NCBI GenBank assembly: GCA_907165275.2
Contig: OU015654.1
Coordinates: 8,821,501 to 8,885,500 of the forward strand
Source of the DNA: Zygaena filipendulae
Lineage: Eukaryota > Arthropoda > Insecta > Lepidoptera > Zygaenidae
Direction: 5' to 3'
DNA: 64,000 nt
The notes beneath the pieces are model-generated. The model saw nothing but the letters and a program-made list of their open reading frames with translations. It was not told the origin of the DNA and did no database searches. The position numbers and the translations under genes are program-made. This document shows positions 33,501 to 45,368 of the stretch, piece after piece (position 1 is the first letter of the stretch; each line of letters opens with the position of its first letter).

Positions 33501-34399
33501 CTAATAGCAAAGGTCAACAGCGCTAAGATCTTTGTTTAAAGTCATTTAATATAGGTACAAGAAGTATTTATGTGCCTTTCTATGGAGCTGTTCGTTTTAA
33601 TAAAACCCACTTAGCTTAAAATCCGACGGCCAAACTCATGCCTACCTAGGTACTTATTAGGTATAAAGAACATCCTTGTCGACCTTCAACATTAAATAAA
33701 AATTTGTGGAAAACAAATCCATAATAGCTAAGCGAATATCAATAAATTTACTATTAATAGGCGTCTACATATGAAACTAGTTTTTTAAATGTCAGAACCT
33801 ACGAGTATTATTACTAAGTACATCGGGTCACCAGGGTCACACAAGTTTTGAAACCAAACATAATATAATGTAGTATAAATTTATTATTACAATTCAATAT
33901 TTTTTTTATTACTTATTCAAAAGTATCTATGACACAATGCACGAAGTTTCGTCACTATTTAAGATTTTAAAAATATCTCTTCCATAAACTTACATATATA
34001 TTTAATTTCAGTTACTAAATGGTTAGGTTCTAATAAATGTTATCAATGTGAAAAAGTAGTTGTTTGTCCGGCGGCTTTCACATTACAAAGAACCAATTAA
34101 ACGGAGTGATTGTTTTGCTTTACGCTTTACGCTTAAGTAAAACTTAAAACTTAAGTAAAGCTTAAGTAAAACTGCAGGACATATCACAAAACTTATACTT
34201 TGAAACTGGCAGGTTTACAATTCTAAATATACTCTACCCAGAACACCGATTATATCGCCAGTCGCTACCTAGGTATTAGAAAAGATTTTAATTCTATACT
34301 TAGGTAAAATGTACCATCTTTTGTCAAGTGCGTGCATGCGTATTGCGTGTGTCAATTTTTTCATGAAATTTGACATATTGCTAGGTATTTAAAGCAATT

Positions 34400-34429
34400 G
34401 AATCGTGGATGTATTTACATCCACGATTC
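34400..34429. repeat. 14-bp perfect inverted repeat
   Basis: GAATCGTGGATGTA and TACATCCACGATTC separated by 2 nt: a strong cruciform or hairpin about 1.4 kb upstream (plus-strand sense) of the gene C 3' end. No flanking repeat family recognised. Confidence 0.6.
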
Positions 34430-35170
34430 CTATTTAGGTAAGCGATTCTAAGTATTCCGTATAATTCACGTTAGATGGATATTAAAATACTGATTACTCA
34501 ATATTGATTTTAAAATATTTTTATTTCGACTTACAATTAGGTAGAGATGATTAATAGAGCCATAAGTATTGAGGTGAAACAAATTTTACCAAAGAAATAA
34601 TGTAAACGAGTAAAAAGCTGATTATCTAATTAAAAATGATTTACCCTATCTAAAAAAGGTTCAGAAACAGAGTAGGTAACACACACAGCAATGACTCGAC
34701 CGATTTGGCAGATTTATTTTCTGTTGTGGTCTTTACTTTCAGGAAAAGGTTTGTATATGTATAAAAGATTTTTTTTTTTTTCAAAAATACCCGGGAATAG
34801 TTCCTGTGAGAACCGATTATGAATGTGACCTCTGTTTAACTATAGTCTTAAACCTATGATATGAATGCAACTAGAGATACCCTCACAGTTACATACCTTT
34901 AATTACGTTCGACTTCTTTACCTTTCAAATAAAATAATTGATACAGAAATCTCTCAGGGCGTATAAAATATTAACCTATTAAAAAACGTTATTTTTTTTT
35001 CATGAGCTTTATTAAATAACTAAAAGAAAACATTTATATTACACAATTACTACTAAGTACCTAAATAATATACAAAGAACACAAACTGTATAAACAATGT
35101 CAACAAAAAATTTTACATTAAAAGAAATAATTCATCAATAAAGACAAGCGCGTGTGTCTGTGCCGAGGAC

Positions 35171-35181
35171 TTTATTTTATT
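35171..35181 (-). terminator. Double polyadenylation signal of gene C
   Basis: Two overlapping AATAAA hexamers on the minus strand about 50-60 nt after the stop codon. Confidence 0.65.
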
Positions 35182-35229
35182 GACATTATTTTGCTTACAC
35201 AATTACACATATTATGGTACAGTGTTTGC

Positions 35230-35850
35230 TTATCTCCTTTCGTTTTCTTTCCTTGGTGGTGCTGTAGCGAGGTAATCAAGAGCGCGCTGGATATCCTTAG
35301 GGATTGGCGGAGATGTGGGCAAGTGGCTACCAAATGGGTGGAAACCATTTTCGTCGGCTGTGTAGGTAAGTTGAATGTTATTACCTCCATCACTGGGGTA
35401 CTGGAATTGCCCCTCAACTTGGAGTGCTTGCTCGTCAGTCCCAATGTTCTTGAGAGATCCCCGCTGTTCAGCAGCGATACCGTTGCCATTTTCATATGAG
35501 TAACTGTACGAACCATCCGGGTTGATTTCACTCTCTTGTCGCAGAATTGGTATCGGTTCTGTTGACCCTTGAGGGGCAGCGAACGCTACCGCGACCAAAG
35601 CGAGAAAAATCTGAAATAAATATAAGGTAAATTTAAAAAAAGAAACATAATCTTAAGAACTTACTTAATCTTTTGTTTTAATATTAAAATAATGGACTTT
35701 GGTTTTTCTTTGTTTCTTTAAGAATATTTTTTTTAATGTCGTATAATCACTGATTCACTATGTTACTACTTTCTTTTTAATCACAATTTTTTTTTATTAA
35801 ATATATTTTTTTATTAATCACTTTTTTCTGGCACTTACGATGGTTTTCAT
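35230..35850 (-). CDS. Gene C: RR-1 cuticular protein, two exons
   Basis: Secreted cuticle protein of 130 aa, similar in layout to lepidopteran larval cuticle proteins of the LCP-17/endocuticle glycoprotein type. Minus-strand exons: 35839-35850 (MKTI) and 35230-35610; the 228-nt intron is GT/AG. The signal peptide is residues 1 to about 16 ([12 protein letters not shown]). A conserved [11 protein letters not shown] precedes the Rebers-Riddiford domain at about 36-106, with [34 protein letters not shown] and HLPTSPPIP. It ends [17 protein letters not shown]. The start is fixed by the ATG upstream of the short exon; the in-frame TTG later in the signal peptide is not needed. Introns that split the domain in genes A, B and E are absent here and in gene D. 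Confidence 0.95.
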
Positions 35851-35911
35851 GTTTGTGTTTGTGGTGATTGGTAGCAGAACACGATGGCGACCTAACAATG
35901 TTATATCGGTA

Positions 35912-35919
35912 CTTATATA
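35912..35919 (-). promoter_or_regulatory. TATA box of gene C
   Basis: TATATAAG on the minus strand, 62-69 nt upstream of the ATG. Confidence 0.65.
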
Positions 35920-37034
35920 TGGGTAGGTCACGCCACCCTCTACCTCGTCACGATATTGCACCATTAGTTGTACGTCTGAATTATGTTCGAGTCTAAAGAG
36001 ACGTAGTCTTAAGTTTGCGTGATGACAGCACTACGTACAATTGCAACAGGCGAAAATTATTTTTTTAAACATTTTACAATATATGTGTAATTTTTAGATT
36101 TTGCTCTTCATAACATCGTTATAATAAGACCAGTCGTGATTGCCGTAGGTTTCGGTGATTTAAAAATGCAATAACATTCATAAAGGTAAATAGTAGAGAG
36201 ATAGAGGTAATAAGTAAAACTCGTTACCTACATATTATGTAGAGTTATTTATCATGGTAAAAAAATAAATAATTGGTGGTACAAAATATCATCGCTGTTT
36301 CATTAAGTTTTGAAGACAAGTGCTCTATATGAGACTTCAGGTGGATTACTTAGGTATATTATTTATTGGCTGTTCTAATGTTCATGTTTCTAAATATAAA
36401 TTAAAATAATTTATTATAACATAATAATGTATAAATGTCATATTTAAAGTAAAAGTAATAAAGAAAAGCAAAATGAAGAAAGGACTCCGTGGTTTTCAGG
36501 AACTTTTGTAACGGAATCAAAAGTGCCCTATGTCCTATTTCAATATCTAAGTATGTAAATAACTTGTAATAACTCGTAATAGCAAATATGTAGCTGTAGC
36601 TTTATGGTTTTAACTGCGTAAATCCAAACTATGCAGGTACCTACCTAATTTGTCAAATAAAGATCTTTATTTAACACAGATTATGCGACAAAGCATATTA
36701 TAGATTATTCAAATGATACCTGCATACTTTTGGTAATGAATTTCTTTATTCTGTTATATTAGATCTTATATCCACTAAGTGGCTAGTCTAGATATTTTTT
36801 GTACCCTTTCTTTGTAAGTAGGTAGGTACAATCACAATCTTATTTACAATAATGTTTCTTGTTAATTCTTCTTAGTAGGACGTGTTCCAAACTGACAGTC
36901 ATTTCTTCTTCTTCTTTAATAATGGTGTCTATAATTATAATTTGCTAATGACTATGTTTATTAGTAATAAAAATCTCTTCATCCACTTCTTAAATAATGG
37001 CAAAACGCCAATGACTATGTTAGATTGTTCCCCA

Positions 37035-37180
37035 AGTTAAAACATGGCTCTCTTGAAACCCAGTTTCCTGCTCAGGGTTCAAAATAGATGCTGAAAGGTA
37101 ACTGAAATAACGAAGACTTAACGTGACACGTGCGTGTTTTCGCTACGGCTTTCACCCTTCAGCAACCGACAGTCATTTCA
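37035..37180 (+). repeat. Unclassified dispersed repeat
   Basis: GGTTCAAAATAGATGCTGAA and TACGGCTTTCACCCTTCAGC recur in the same order at about 60745-60865. Class unknown. Confidence 0.5.
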
Positions 37181-37417
37181 ACTTACGATTAGTTTCAAGA
37201 ACGTGCTGATTGCAATACTTATAACCAATCATAAGTATAGAAAAAGAATTTTATAATTTGAATTTCAAAGTCCCCTCGGGAACTCTTCCCTCTAGAATAA
37301 AAAGTAGGCATCCAGAGTTACTCTACTGTGTCTTTGTATCAGTAAATGAGTTTCGAAAATGGATTCAGTAATTCCAGCGGTTACTACTTACTCCCTATAT
37401 GTATGCAAACAATGCAA

Positions 37418-37605
37418 ACTGTTTCCCGCAGTTTCACCCGCGCTATTTTTGGCGCTCCCGCGGGAATTCCAGGATAAAAAGTACCCCCATGTCATTTTCT
37501 GTACAATAATATGTATGCAAATCCATGATGATTGGTTGAGTAGAAAAGGCCTGAAACTGTAACAGACAAACAAACAGACACATTCGCATTTACAATATTA
37601 AGGAT
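37418..37605 (-). repeat. LEP1-like element copy
   Basis: TGTTTCCCGCAGTTTCACCC to TTCGCATTTACAATATTA, with the central CGGGAATTCCAGGATAAAAA box. Complete length but diverged. Confidence 0.65.
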
Positions 37606-38261
37606 GTAAGGATTCTTTCATAAATGTTTCGGCTACGAGTTAGCTTGTCCTTCTCGATGCCTGAAAGGGCCTGAAAGCCTATATTGGCTTTATTTGAAAA
37701 CCTTTAACATACATGAATAGAAATATTGAAATGATGTTTATAAGATTAAAAATTAAAGTTACACTTATTTTATTCTTAATAATTGTTTATTTTTAAATTC
37801 ATACAATAGTAACTCATAAAATTGCAATATTAAGTATAAATTACTTTCTTTGGTTGGTGGCTGCATTGGTTTTTTTTCCTTGATTGTAACTTCTCAGTTC
37901 TTCATTACCCTTCTTTTATGACTATTGTATGGTTCAATGGCTTAACTTTGTATGTTGAAATTTCCTTTATACACAATCTCACTTTTGTGGTTACCAAGTG
38001 TTGAAGATAATAGATATATCCTTTTCTTTCTGTTGTTTGCCTTGGATACATAAATTTAAATTATGACCATTTGATTGTAAGCGTACATTGATTTTTGTTA
38101 TCTCTATCAAAATTTAGTGCAAATATGTATTTTAAAATAAGATAATTTCTTTGTATCATAATTACGAGGGTGAGCGTTAATATCTGCAACACAGTTTTTA
38201 ACTTAAGCAGGTATTAACGTTCTAACCTGTTTTGTACTTCTACTTTGTTCAAGTAAAGAAT

Positions 38262-39475
38262 TATTATTATTATTATTATTATTATTATCTGTCTCGAGCT
38301 ACGCTCCTCAGCTTGAGCCACGTCAGTCCAACCGTCCTCAACTCCGCCGCTACTGAGCGCCGCCAAGTTTGTTTGGGACGGCCACGTTTCCTCTTTCCTT
38401 AGGGAGTCCACTCTAGGGCTTAATGGCTGGAGTCCCTTCTGAGTGTGTGACCTATCCACGTCCACTTGCGGCGCTTGATATGGTGGCCGATCAGTGTTTC
38501 ATGACAGCGCTCCAACAGCAACACGTTAGTTTCTCGGGTCAGTAGATACCGAGGATTCTCTAAGGCAGCGGTTGACGAAGACCTGCACCCGCGGTGCATG
38601 ATATCACTCGTCACCCTCCACGTTTCACATCCATTAAGCAGGACAGTTTTGACGTTGGAACGAAAGACCTTATGTTTTACTCGTCGCTTTAGTTTCCTAG
38701 AGCGCCATATAGGTCGAAGTAGCGCAAAAGTGGATCGGGCTTTAGCTATTCTAGAAGTGCCGTCCTCTTCAGTACCTCCAGTTTCCGATACGACACTACC
38801 AAGGTATGTGAACTGCCGTATGCGCTCTATTCGCTCTGCGCCCAGTGTTAAGGGTAGCGGGTTCGCTCCTACGGTTTCTTGTGTGCAGCTTCGAGCTGCA
38901 AGTCATCGAGTTTGGCTTGCATCGGCCCTACTGTGGCTAAAGAGGCACAGATCATCAGCATAGTCCAGGTCGTCCAGTTGGTCAGTTAACCCCCACTCCA
39001 ATCCGCGCCGCTTTCCGTCCTTTGCTCTATGCATTACACCATCTAGGACGACCAGAAAAAGCAGCGGTGACAGGAGACAGCCCTGTTTGATCCCGGCGTG
39101 AACCGCAATGTCGTCAGAAAGAAGCCCGTCATGAGAAATTTTACAAGAGTATTTCTTGTAGATGGCTTTCAGTAGATCTCTGATTTTAGGTGGAACTCCG
39201 ATTTCATCTAAGCGAGACCAGATGTTATCCTATCGAACGGTGTCAAAAGCTTTCTCGAAATCGATGAAAGTTAGGTAGACCACTCCGATGCCTCCTCGAG
39301 AATGATCCGCAATGTGTTGATCTGGTCAGTACATGAACGGTTGGGGCGAAAACCTGCCTGTTTTCTTCGCAAAAACGGTTCAATAGCCCCCGATAGCCTG
39401 TTCAGCAGTATCTTACACACGACGTGGCCCGCCAAGGCATTTGAATTTGCCCGCCAGCACTTCGGCGGTGAGCGA
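38262..39475 (-). mobile_element. RTE-type retrotransposon, 5' truncated, with ATT/AAT tail
   Basis: Minus-strand frames give reverse transcriptase motifs in order: RKQAGFRPNRSCTDQI (about 39340-39390), FIDFEKAFDTV (39240-39270), GIKQGCLLSPLLFLVVLDGV (39040-39100), LDYADDLCLFSH (38930-38970), FTYLGSVVS, then the tail GRPR-less C-terminus ending near 38288. It passes straight into (ATA)n on the minus strand (38262-38287), the microsatellite 3' end expected of RTE elements. A TAG interrupts the frame just after FDTVR and there are several frame shifts, so it is dead although YADD is intact. Confidence 0.85.
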
Positions 39476-40636
39476 TGCTTCCACATGATTAAAACCAAAT
39501 ATCGACAAATTACAATCACAAAAACCTCTTTACAGCTCACATTAAATAGAAATAATGTTTTTATTATGTTACTTATTCCATTTACAAATAAAGTAAATTA
39601 AAGGAAATTTTTAATGTACCTTATGAATATGATATGAATATAGTATTTCGCCCGGCGGCACCAGTCTATGAAATTTTGCCCACCTGAAAAATTTATTGGC
39701 CAGCCTTGCTTTAGATGGTACGGTAGAAGAAATTTTCTTAGCACTAATAACGAAATTTACTGTCTACAACTTTTGAAAATAAATTCTTATTCATATTTAC
39801 ATACGTAATGGAACTCCGAATCTTAGACCTTTTTCACAAAATTATTACGTCGTAATTTAAGCATTAGACATAGATAATAGCTGCGAATATAATAGCTTAA
39901 TCTGCAACTAAGGCTTTATTGAGCATTGTGTGAAAATTATCAAAAACTACCATAATAATCCTTCTTAGTAGGATCTTTATTATAAAAACCATTGGATTAT
40001 GTGTTTTGTGTTACACATGAATCTAGACTCAATTTTGCTTTCAGGTTTTCTTTACAATATTTAAATTAAAATTTTAACACTCATTTAGGGTTTTAAAAAT
40101 TGGCAAAGTCGCCGTTAAACCGAAAAAACTAACAAAAAATTGTATGTCAAAATTATCAAGTATTTTTAAGGTTATAAGGCAGATCAGTCAACTGTCTCGT
40201 GACAGTGAACTTGACCTTGACATACCTACAGCTATCATAATTTTCCACTAGGTACATTGATTTATGTAAAGATAAGAATATCTTATGTTTTACAATAAAA
40301 CCAGTTAGAGAAGGCCATTTTGTACTGCTTCTTTATTATATATTATTCATACGAACCAGTCGATCAACGCCGTTATTTTCGACCTTCAGACCTAAGTTTC
40401 TTTTGATTTATCTCTAGAAATCTAAATACTTCATGGGTATCATAATAGATTCCTTCATTACCCAAAACATATAAAACATTCCGATAGAACCCCTAAATAA
40501 TAGAAGCAAATAGCGTTAAATAAAATCACCGACTTTAGAATATTTCTTTAAATTATCATATGTTTTAATTAAAAAAGTAAAAAAAATTGACACGGTTGAC
40601 TTTAATATATTGTGCAATACATAGTGGTTATATAGT

Positions 40637-41218
40637 TTAACGGCTTCCCTCTGGCTGTGGAGGAGCCGTAGCTAGGTATGCGAGAGCTCTCTGGATAGCT
40701 GCAGGTACTGTTGGAGGGGTAGGGAGGTGGTCTCCCACAGGTTGGTACCCGTTCTCATCGGCCTTGTACGTCAGCTGGATGGGTCCCTGGTCGCTGTCAT
40801 ATTTGAACTGACCGGACACTTCCAACGCTTCAATATCACCAACCTTCTTCAAGTCACCTTTTTGGTCAGCGTTGATGCCGTTGCCTGTTTCGTAAGAATA
40901 TTGATATGACCCGTCACCATTGATCTGACTGTCTTGTCTTACAATAGGAATAGGTTCTGTGGGTGTTTGTTGTGGAGCAGCTGACGCTACCGCTAACAAC
41001 ATCGATACAATAACCTGTAACAATAAATTGTGTTGTAAAAACAAACTGTACTCAACTTTCAGTTTGAATACACGTAAGATACTATACACAGTGTGACCAG
41101 TGTGACTAGTAGAACATCCAGACCGCTTTTTGTGCCACTTTCAATCACAAATATTAATAATCTGTTATGTATCCACATATTAAACAATGACAGTTGTGAC
41201 ACTTACAATGGATTTCAT
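40637..41218 (-). CDS. Gene D: RR-1 cuticular protein, two exons
   Basis: Secreted cuticle protein of 129 aa. Minus-strand exons: 41207-41218 (MKSI) and 40637-41014, separated by a 192-nt GT/AG intron. The longer open frame that runs upstream of 41014 is intron read-through, not coding. The signal peptide is VIVSMLLAVASAAP. EPIPIVRQDSQ precedes the Rebers-Riddiford domain: DGSYQYSYETGNG, VSGQFKYDSDQG, LTYKADENGYQP and HLPTPPTVP. The C-terminus RALAYLATAPPQPEGSR matches that of gene C, so C and D are tandem duplicates with the same derived two-exon structure. No LEP1 or MITE insertion lies in its single intron. Confidence 0.95.
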
Positions 41219-41284
41219 TTTAGTTGCGATGTTACCGTGACAGTAAAGTATGTAACAGTTTAATGCTGGTACATCCAGACAATG

Positions 41285-41292
41285 TATTTATA
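41285..41292 (-). promoter_or_regulatory. TATA box of gene D
   Basis: TATAAATA on the minus strand, 67-74 nt upstream of the ATG. Confidence 0.65.
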
Positions 41293-41572
41293 TTCGCTTC
41301 TCTCAGGTGACTCGCCCACCTCCCTGTATTATACATCCTATTTCACAATTCATTACGATCGCGTATGTCGTAAAATCTATATGAAATAGGTAAACACTAG
41401 ACGCATTACCTCTGAGAGTTTATGTCAACTGGGTGGGGCGACGCAATGCTTGCCAACAATGTTAAAAGGATTTCAATTTGTTCAATACCGACATCAGTGC
41501 AAGAACAATAGTTGTACCACACTAAAGACTATTGTATAGGTACATGTAACTCTCTGTGAACTGATTTCATGA

Positions 41573-41802
41573 TAATCCTACTAATATTATAAATGTGAAA
41601 GTGTGGATGTTTGGATGTTTGGATGTTTAGATGTTTGGATGTTTGTTACTCAATCACGCAAAAACGGCCTAACGGATTTGGATGAAATTTGGCATGCACG
41701 TTGTCAGGGGTACAGAGAAGAACATAGGGTACTTTTTATCCCGGAATTCCCGCGGGAACTCTGAAAATACCGCGGGTGAAACCGCGGGGCACAGCTAGTA
41801 AT
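41573..41802 (+). repeat. Complete, well-preserved LEP1-like element
   Basis: ATCCTACTAATATTATAAAT to GCGGGGCACAGCTAGTA. It holds five GGATGTTT-type units, one with a substitution, at about 41605-41646; this is the short counterpart of the 30-unit array at 18095. It lies 280 nt upstream of the gene D TATA box. Confidence 0.85.
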
Positions 41803-42793
41803 AAATAATTAACCCCGATTTAGGTACGCGGATTGTGCCTTAAAATAGAGCTTTTCTTTTCATGTTATATAACATCATTTATTTTATCTGTTATTTTATC
41901 AATTTATGCAGATTTTTATAAGATAGTCAATTCAAATTGATATTCAAATATAAAAAAAAACGTTTTATTTATTTAAAATATTCAAAATGGTCATAAATTT
42001 TGACAGAACTTTAAATATATTAGGTAGGTACTTACCTAAAGTCTAAACTAACCACACGGATTAAGTAGCTTATTATTTAAATTATTAATCACTAAAATTA
42101 AAAGATCTTTCTGAATTTCATTGACACATAAATATAATATCAATCGCGAATATTTATTTATTCCCATGTAACTTCCAAAATTTTCAGCGCCCGTTAATGC
42201 TTATATTGAGTAGCTGAATTAAAGAACAAAATCACGATCAAAGCTGCAAGAAGTTATGCTATCTGATACATTTTTCATAATATGAATCATTTCATGTGCT
42301 GCAGGTCTAAACTTTACGGTTGCATATAAAAACTTGAAGCTGTTGAAGCTTTAGTTATCACCTAGTTTAACACTGGGTAAAAAAATGTACCTATAGGAAA
42401 AAACCTAACCTATTAATAATATTATACGAATAGGTAACCTGCAAAATGCCTGTCAACCACACAACAGAGGACCGAATTTATCGTATCGAATCATCAATAA
42501 ATTATGAACATACTAAGCGACTGATCAAACGATAATTTATTTTTGAAGAATAAATTATTATGTTAGCGCGATAAAGGTAAAATTCTAGCATCGGATGCCA
42601 GCATCAAGTTGTACTTAAAAATTACCGCGTTATGTCGAGCGAAAAATTAGTCCTAAATAATATGATATTATACGTACCTATACCTACAACAGACGGCATT
42701 GATTATAGGTGAAGGTTTTTTTAAATTACTTATTAATTAGCTTCAGAGAAGTATATCTTCTTACCTACATGCGTACAATAAGTACACAAACTC

Positions 42794-42799
42794 TTTATT
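42794..42799 (-). terminator. Polyadenylation signal after the orphan ORF
   Basis: AATAAA on the minus strand, 68 nt beyond the stop of the ORF at 42867-43067. No poly(A) tract follows, which argues against a processed retrocopy. Confidence 0.45.
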
Positions 42800-42866
42800 A
42801 TACAAAAAAGTGTTACATAAAAGCACTAACATGAAAAATATTCGAACAAAAGCACAAAATTGACCT

Positions 42867-43067
42867 TTAAAATTTAATATCTGCGCAATATCTATGATGG
42901 GCATCGTAGGCATTCATGAATGTATTCAGACAACAAAGGATTTCACTGGTGCTTATGTAAATCTTATACTGTGGGCCTTTAGTCAATAGAATGTCTTCAG
43001 GCAAATTTTTAGCTATCATATTGCAAACCTTGTTTTGGGAGTGCCACACAGGTAACTCTGATGTATG
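42867..43067 (-). CDS. Possible orphan terminal exon, unknown protein
   Basis: An open minus-strand frame of 66 residues plus stop begins just after a TTAG that could be a splice acceptor (43068-43071). The composition looks like a real globular protein rather than random AT-rich DNA: it includes ELPVWHSQNKVCNMIAKNLP, a GPQYKIYIST stretch and ends HHRYCADIKF, with four cysteines. A polyadenylation signal lies 68 nt downstream. I do not recognise the family. No upstream exons could be found between here and gene E, and there is no cuticle-protein motif. It may be the last exon of a gene with distant exons, or a relic of a duplicated or lost gene. Confidence 0.35.
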   Translation of the reverse strand, partial: HTSELPVWHSQNKVCNMIAKNLPEDILLTKGPQYKIYISTSEILCCLNTFMNAYDAHHRYCADIKF

Positions 43068-43311
43068 CTAATTACATAGAATAAAATTATTTGATATTTG
43101 AATTTTATGTTAAATTTCTATATATTTTTTATAGTTTCATCTAAGAATAAAACACGATATGTACTTATTGAGTGTTATCTACATACATACCTACTTGTAG
43201 ATACTTACATAATGTATCTATAAATCGTGACAAAATTGTATCAAGTGTATGTAATGAATTAGTTCTTGTTTGAAAGAAAGAAGAAAGAATGAAAAAGCAT
43301 TTATTCCAACC

Positions 43312-43805
43312 TAGCTGTGCGCCCTGCGGTTTCACCCGCGGTAATTTCAGAGTTTTCGCGAGAATTCCAGGATAAAAAGTACCCTATGTCCTTTCCTGTA
43401 TCCCTGACAATGTGCATGCCAAATTTCATCCAAATCCGTTCAGCCGTTTTTGCGTGATTGAGTAAACGTATGCGAGGATAAGAGCTCGAAAGCGCATTTT
43501 CATCCGACTTTCTTCAAATTTATTGTCACTGCTCAGCTCATATGTGTCTTAGCCTTATGTTATATAGCCTATAACCTGCCCAGGAGTATGGACTACAATC
43601 GTACCAAGTTTGGTTAAAATCCCTTCGGTAGTTTTTGACCCATGCGTGCATATACAGACAGACAGACAGACAGACAGACAAAAAATTTACTGATTGCATT
43701 TGTGGCATCAGTATCGATCACCATTCATCCTCCAATATTAATTTTGAATATATATTCAATGTACAGAATTGACCTCTCTACAATATTATTATAAGTATAG
43801 ATAGA
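43312..43805 (-). mobile_element. Chimeric LEP1-like element, copy 1
   Basis: The first 150 nt are LEP1 (TAGCTGTGCGCCCTGCGGTT to TTTTTGCGTGATTGAGTAA). Then comes unrelated sequence starting CGTATGCGAGGATAAGAGC, with CCTGCCCAGGAGTATGGACT, a (CAGA)n run at 43655-43680 and an end near TATTATAAGTATAG. The same join is seen at 47399-47870. Confidence 0.65.
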
Positions 43806-44104
43806 TATAGAAGATATAGATAGATAGATAGAGACACAACACAATTACAATTATTTTATACTTATGTACATTAGAATATCGATTAAACAAAATATTTAAA
43901 TATACATAATATGACAAACGCACGCACCAACACCTCTGTCATCCCACCTATCACCCCATGACCAAAACGGTCACTGCCTCAGCTTGTTGCTATGAGAGCG
44001 GGCACTCCTAGCGCTGATTTTCAGTCAGGGACCGTATTTTTTAATCGCTCGAATTATTGTTCTGTTCATTATTTTTTTGTTATACAATAGTTCTTATAGT
44101 AACA

Positions 44105-44255
44105 AAACGGCCAAGCCACATATTTTGACCAAGGTGTAGAGTTTGTGAAGTTAGGCCTTGTAGAGTTAGGGCATGTAGAGTTAGAAGCTTGACTCTGTGC
44201 AAGTCAGATGGTCTCGCCTTGGCAACATTTTACATGAAAATGTTTTTGATGGGAT
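44105..44255 (+). mobile_element. MITE right half (ATCCC...CAAAAAC family)
   Basis: GAAGTTAGGCCTTGTAGAGT, AGTTAGAAGCTTGACTCTG and the terminal ACATGAAAATGTTTTTGATG match the element at 60046-60413. The left end was not found. Confidence 0.5.
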
Positions 44256-44752
44256 AACATTATTAGTATATATAAGTGGATATTAAAAACTACAATCAGT
44301 TACTTGAGTCGGAGCAAAACAGTGATTTTCATAAAGTTTCCTTATGTATAAAAAAGGTAACTATTATTTTATTGTAACCCAAATTTACTGCTATGTACAT
44401 AAATTAGTGAATTGATAGACCTGTCAAACCATATTACGCCCAATACCGATAAGCTAATGACTCTTCACCATTTAGCTTAGCTTATATACATTTAGGTAAT
44501 TTAATTTCACAAAGCATACGAGACGTCTCAAGGACATTCTGTTAAAGACTGAATGTTATTTCCAGTATTCTGTAGTTACCTTGAAAAGAACATAAGTAAT
44601 AGAAACTCGGGCATATTCGTAGATTTTAATGAGCTGTACGAGTACCTACCTACATATATAAGCTTTTTGATTTATTGACTCCCCCCAGCGGCAACATAAA
44701 GGAACTAGGGACATCAAATGACCTCTTTAGGACATGATTCGTTGGCTTTTTA

Positions 44753-44796
44753 GTCAACTCAGCCCGCTCCAAACTTAGTCAGCGGGCTGAGTTGAC
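44753..44796. repeat. 16-bp perfect inverted repeat with 12-nt loop
   Basis: GTCAACTCAGCCCGCT (44753-44768) and AGCGGGCTGAGTTGAC (44781-44796). The stem is GC-richer than the flanks. No RNA family recognised; it could be a transposon end remnant or a hairpin. Confidence 0.65.
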
Positions 44797-45368
44797 CAAA
44801 ATAATTAATTTTATTATTTTTGTTCAACGCATCAGTTTATTTTAAATACCACATGAAATCGGATTCTGAACATAAGTTCCTTCAATAAGTCTCTCGTTTA
44901 ACCACACATTCTAATTAATTAAATTAATAATAATTTAAGTTCTCTGTCTGTCTGTCTATCTGTTTGTTGCGTCTAATCTCTGAAACGGCTTGACCGATTT
45001 TAACGGGACTTTTACTGTTAATTAGCTGATGTTATAAGGAGTAATTAGACTATTTTGGAGTTCCTACGGGAATTCATCTACACGTCTTCTTCTATACATC
45101 TATATATAAAAATAAAATTGAAGTGTCTGTATGTAATTCCAAATTAACAGCTTTTCACTTAATGCATATGAAAGTATATAGGTACGGTACTTATCCATAT
45201 AAAAAAATTTGTTACTAAAATGTTTCTGCCGTAACATAATGTTATATTTTAATATATAGAACTGAACTTTGACTGGATGATTTTTTAATTAGGTAGATCC
45301 TACCTACTTTAAAAATGTAGACAATTGTATTTTTGCAATTATCCCTGGTAATGTTAAAATTGCCATGT

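Larger units (their letters stand above)
28260..35165. other. Intergenic region between genes B and C
   Basis: Besides the listed retroelements and SINEs, 29200-29980, 30014-30310, 32530-33000 and 33510-35165 show no gene. There is a (TAAA)n run at 29983-30013 and a TGACGTCA site at 29606-29613. A tandem of ACTTAAGTAAA-like units lies at about 34130-34172. Confidence 0.6.
36000..40560. other. Intergenic region between genes C and D
   Basis: Apart from the LEP1-like copy at 37418-37605, the repeat at 37035-37180 and the RTE element, 36000-37030, 37610-38260 and 39540-40560 are AT-rich and show no gene. Confidence 0.6.

Noticed and set aside
40637..41089. A 150-codon ORF at gene D starting MYSILRV
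   Set aside because: The upstream 25 codons are intron read-through; a GT/AG intron and the 12-nt MKSI exon restore a normal signal peptide.
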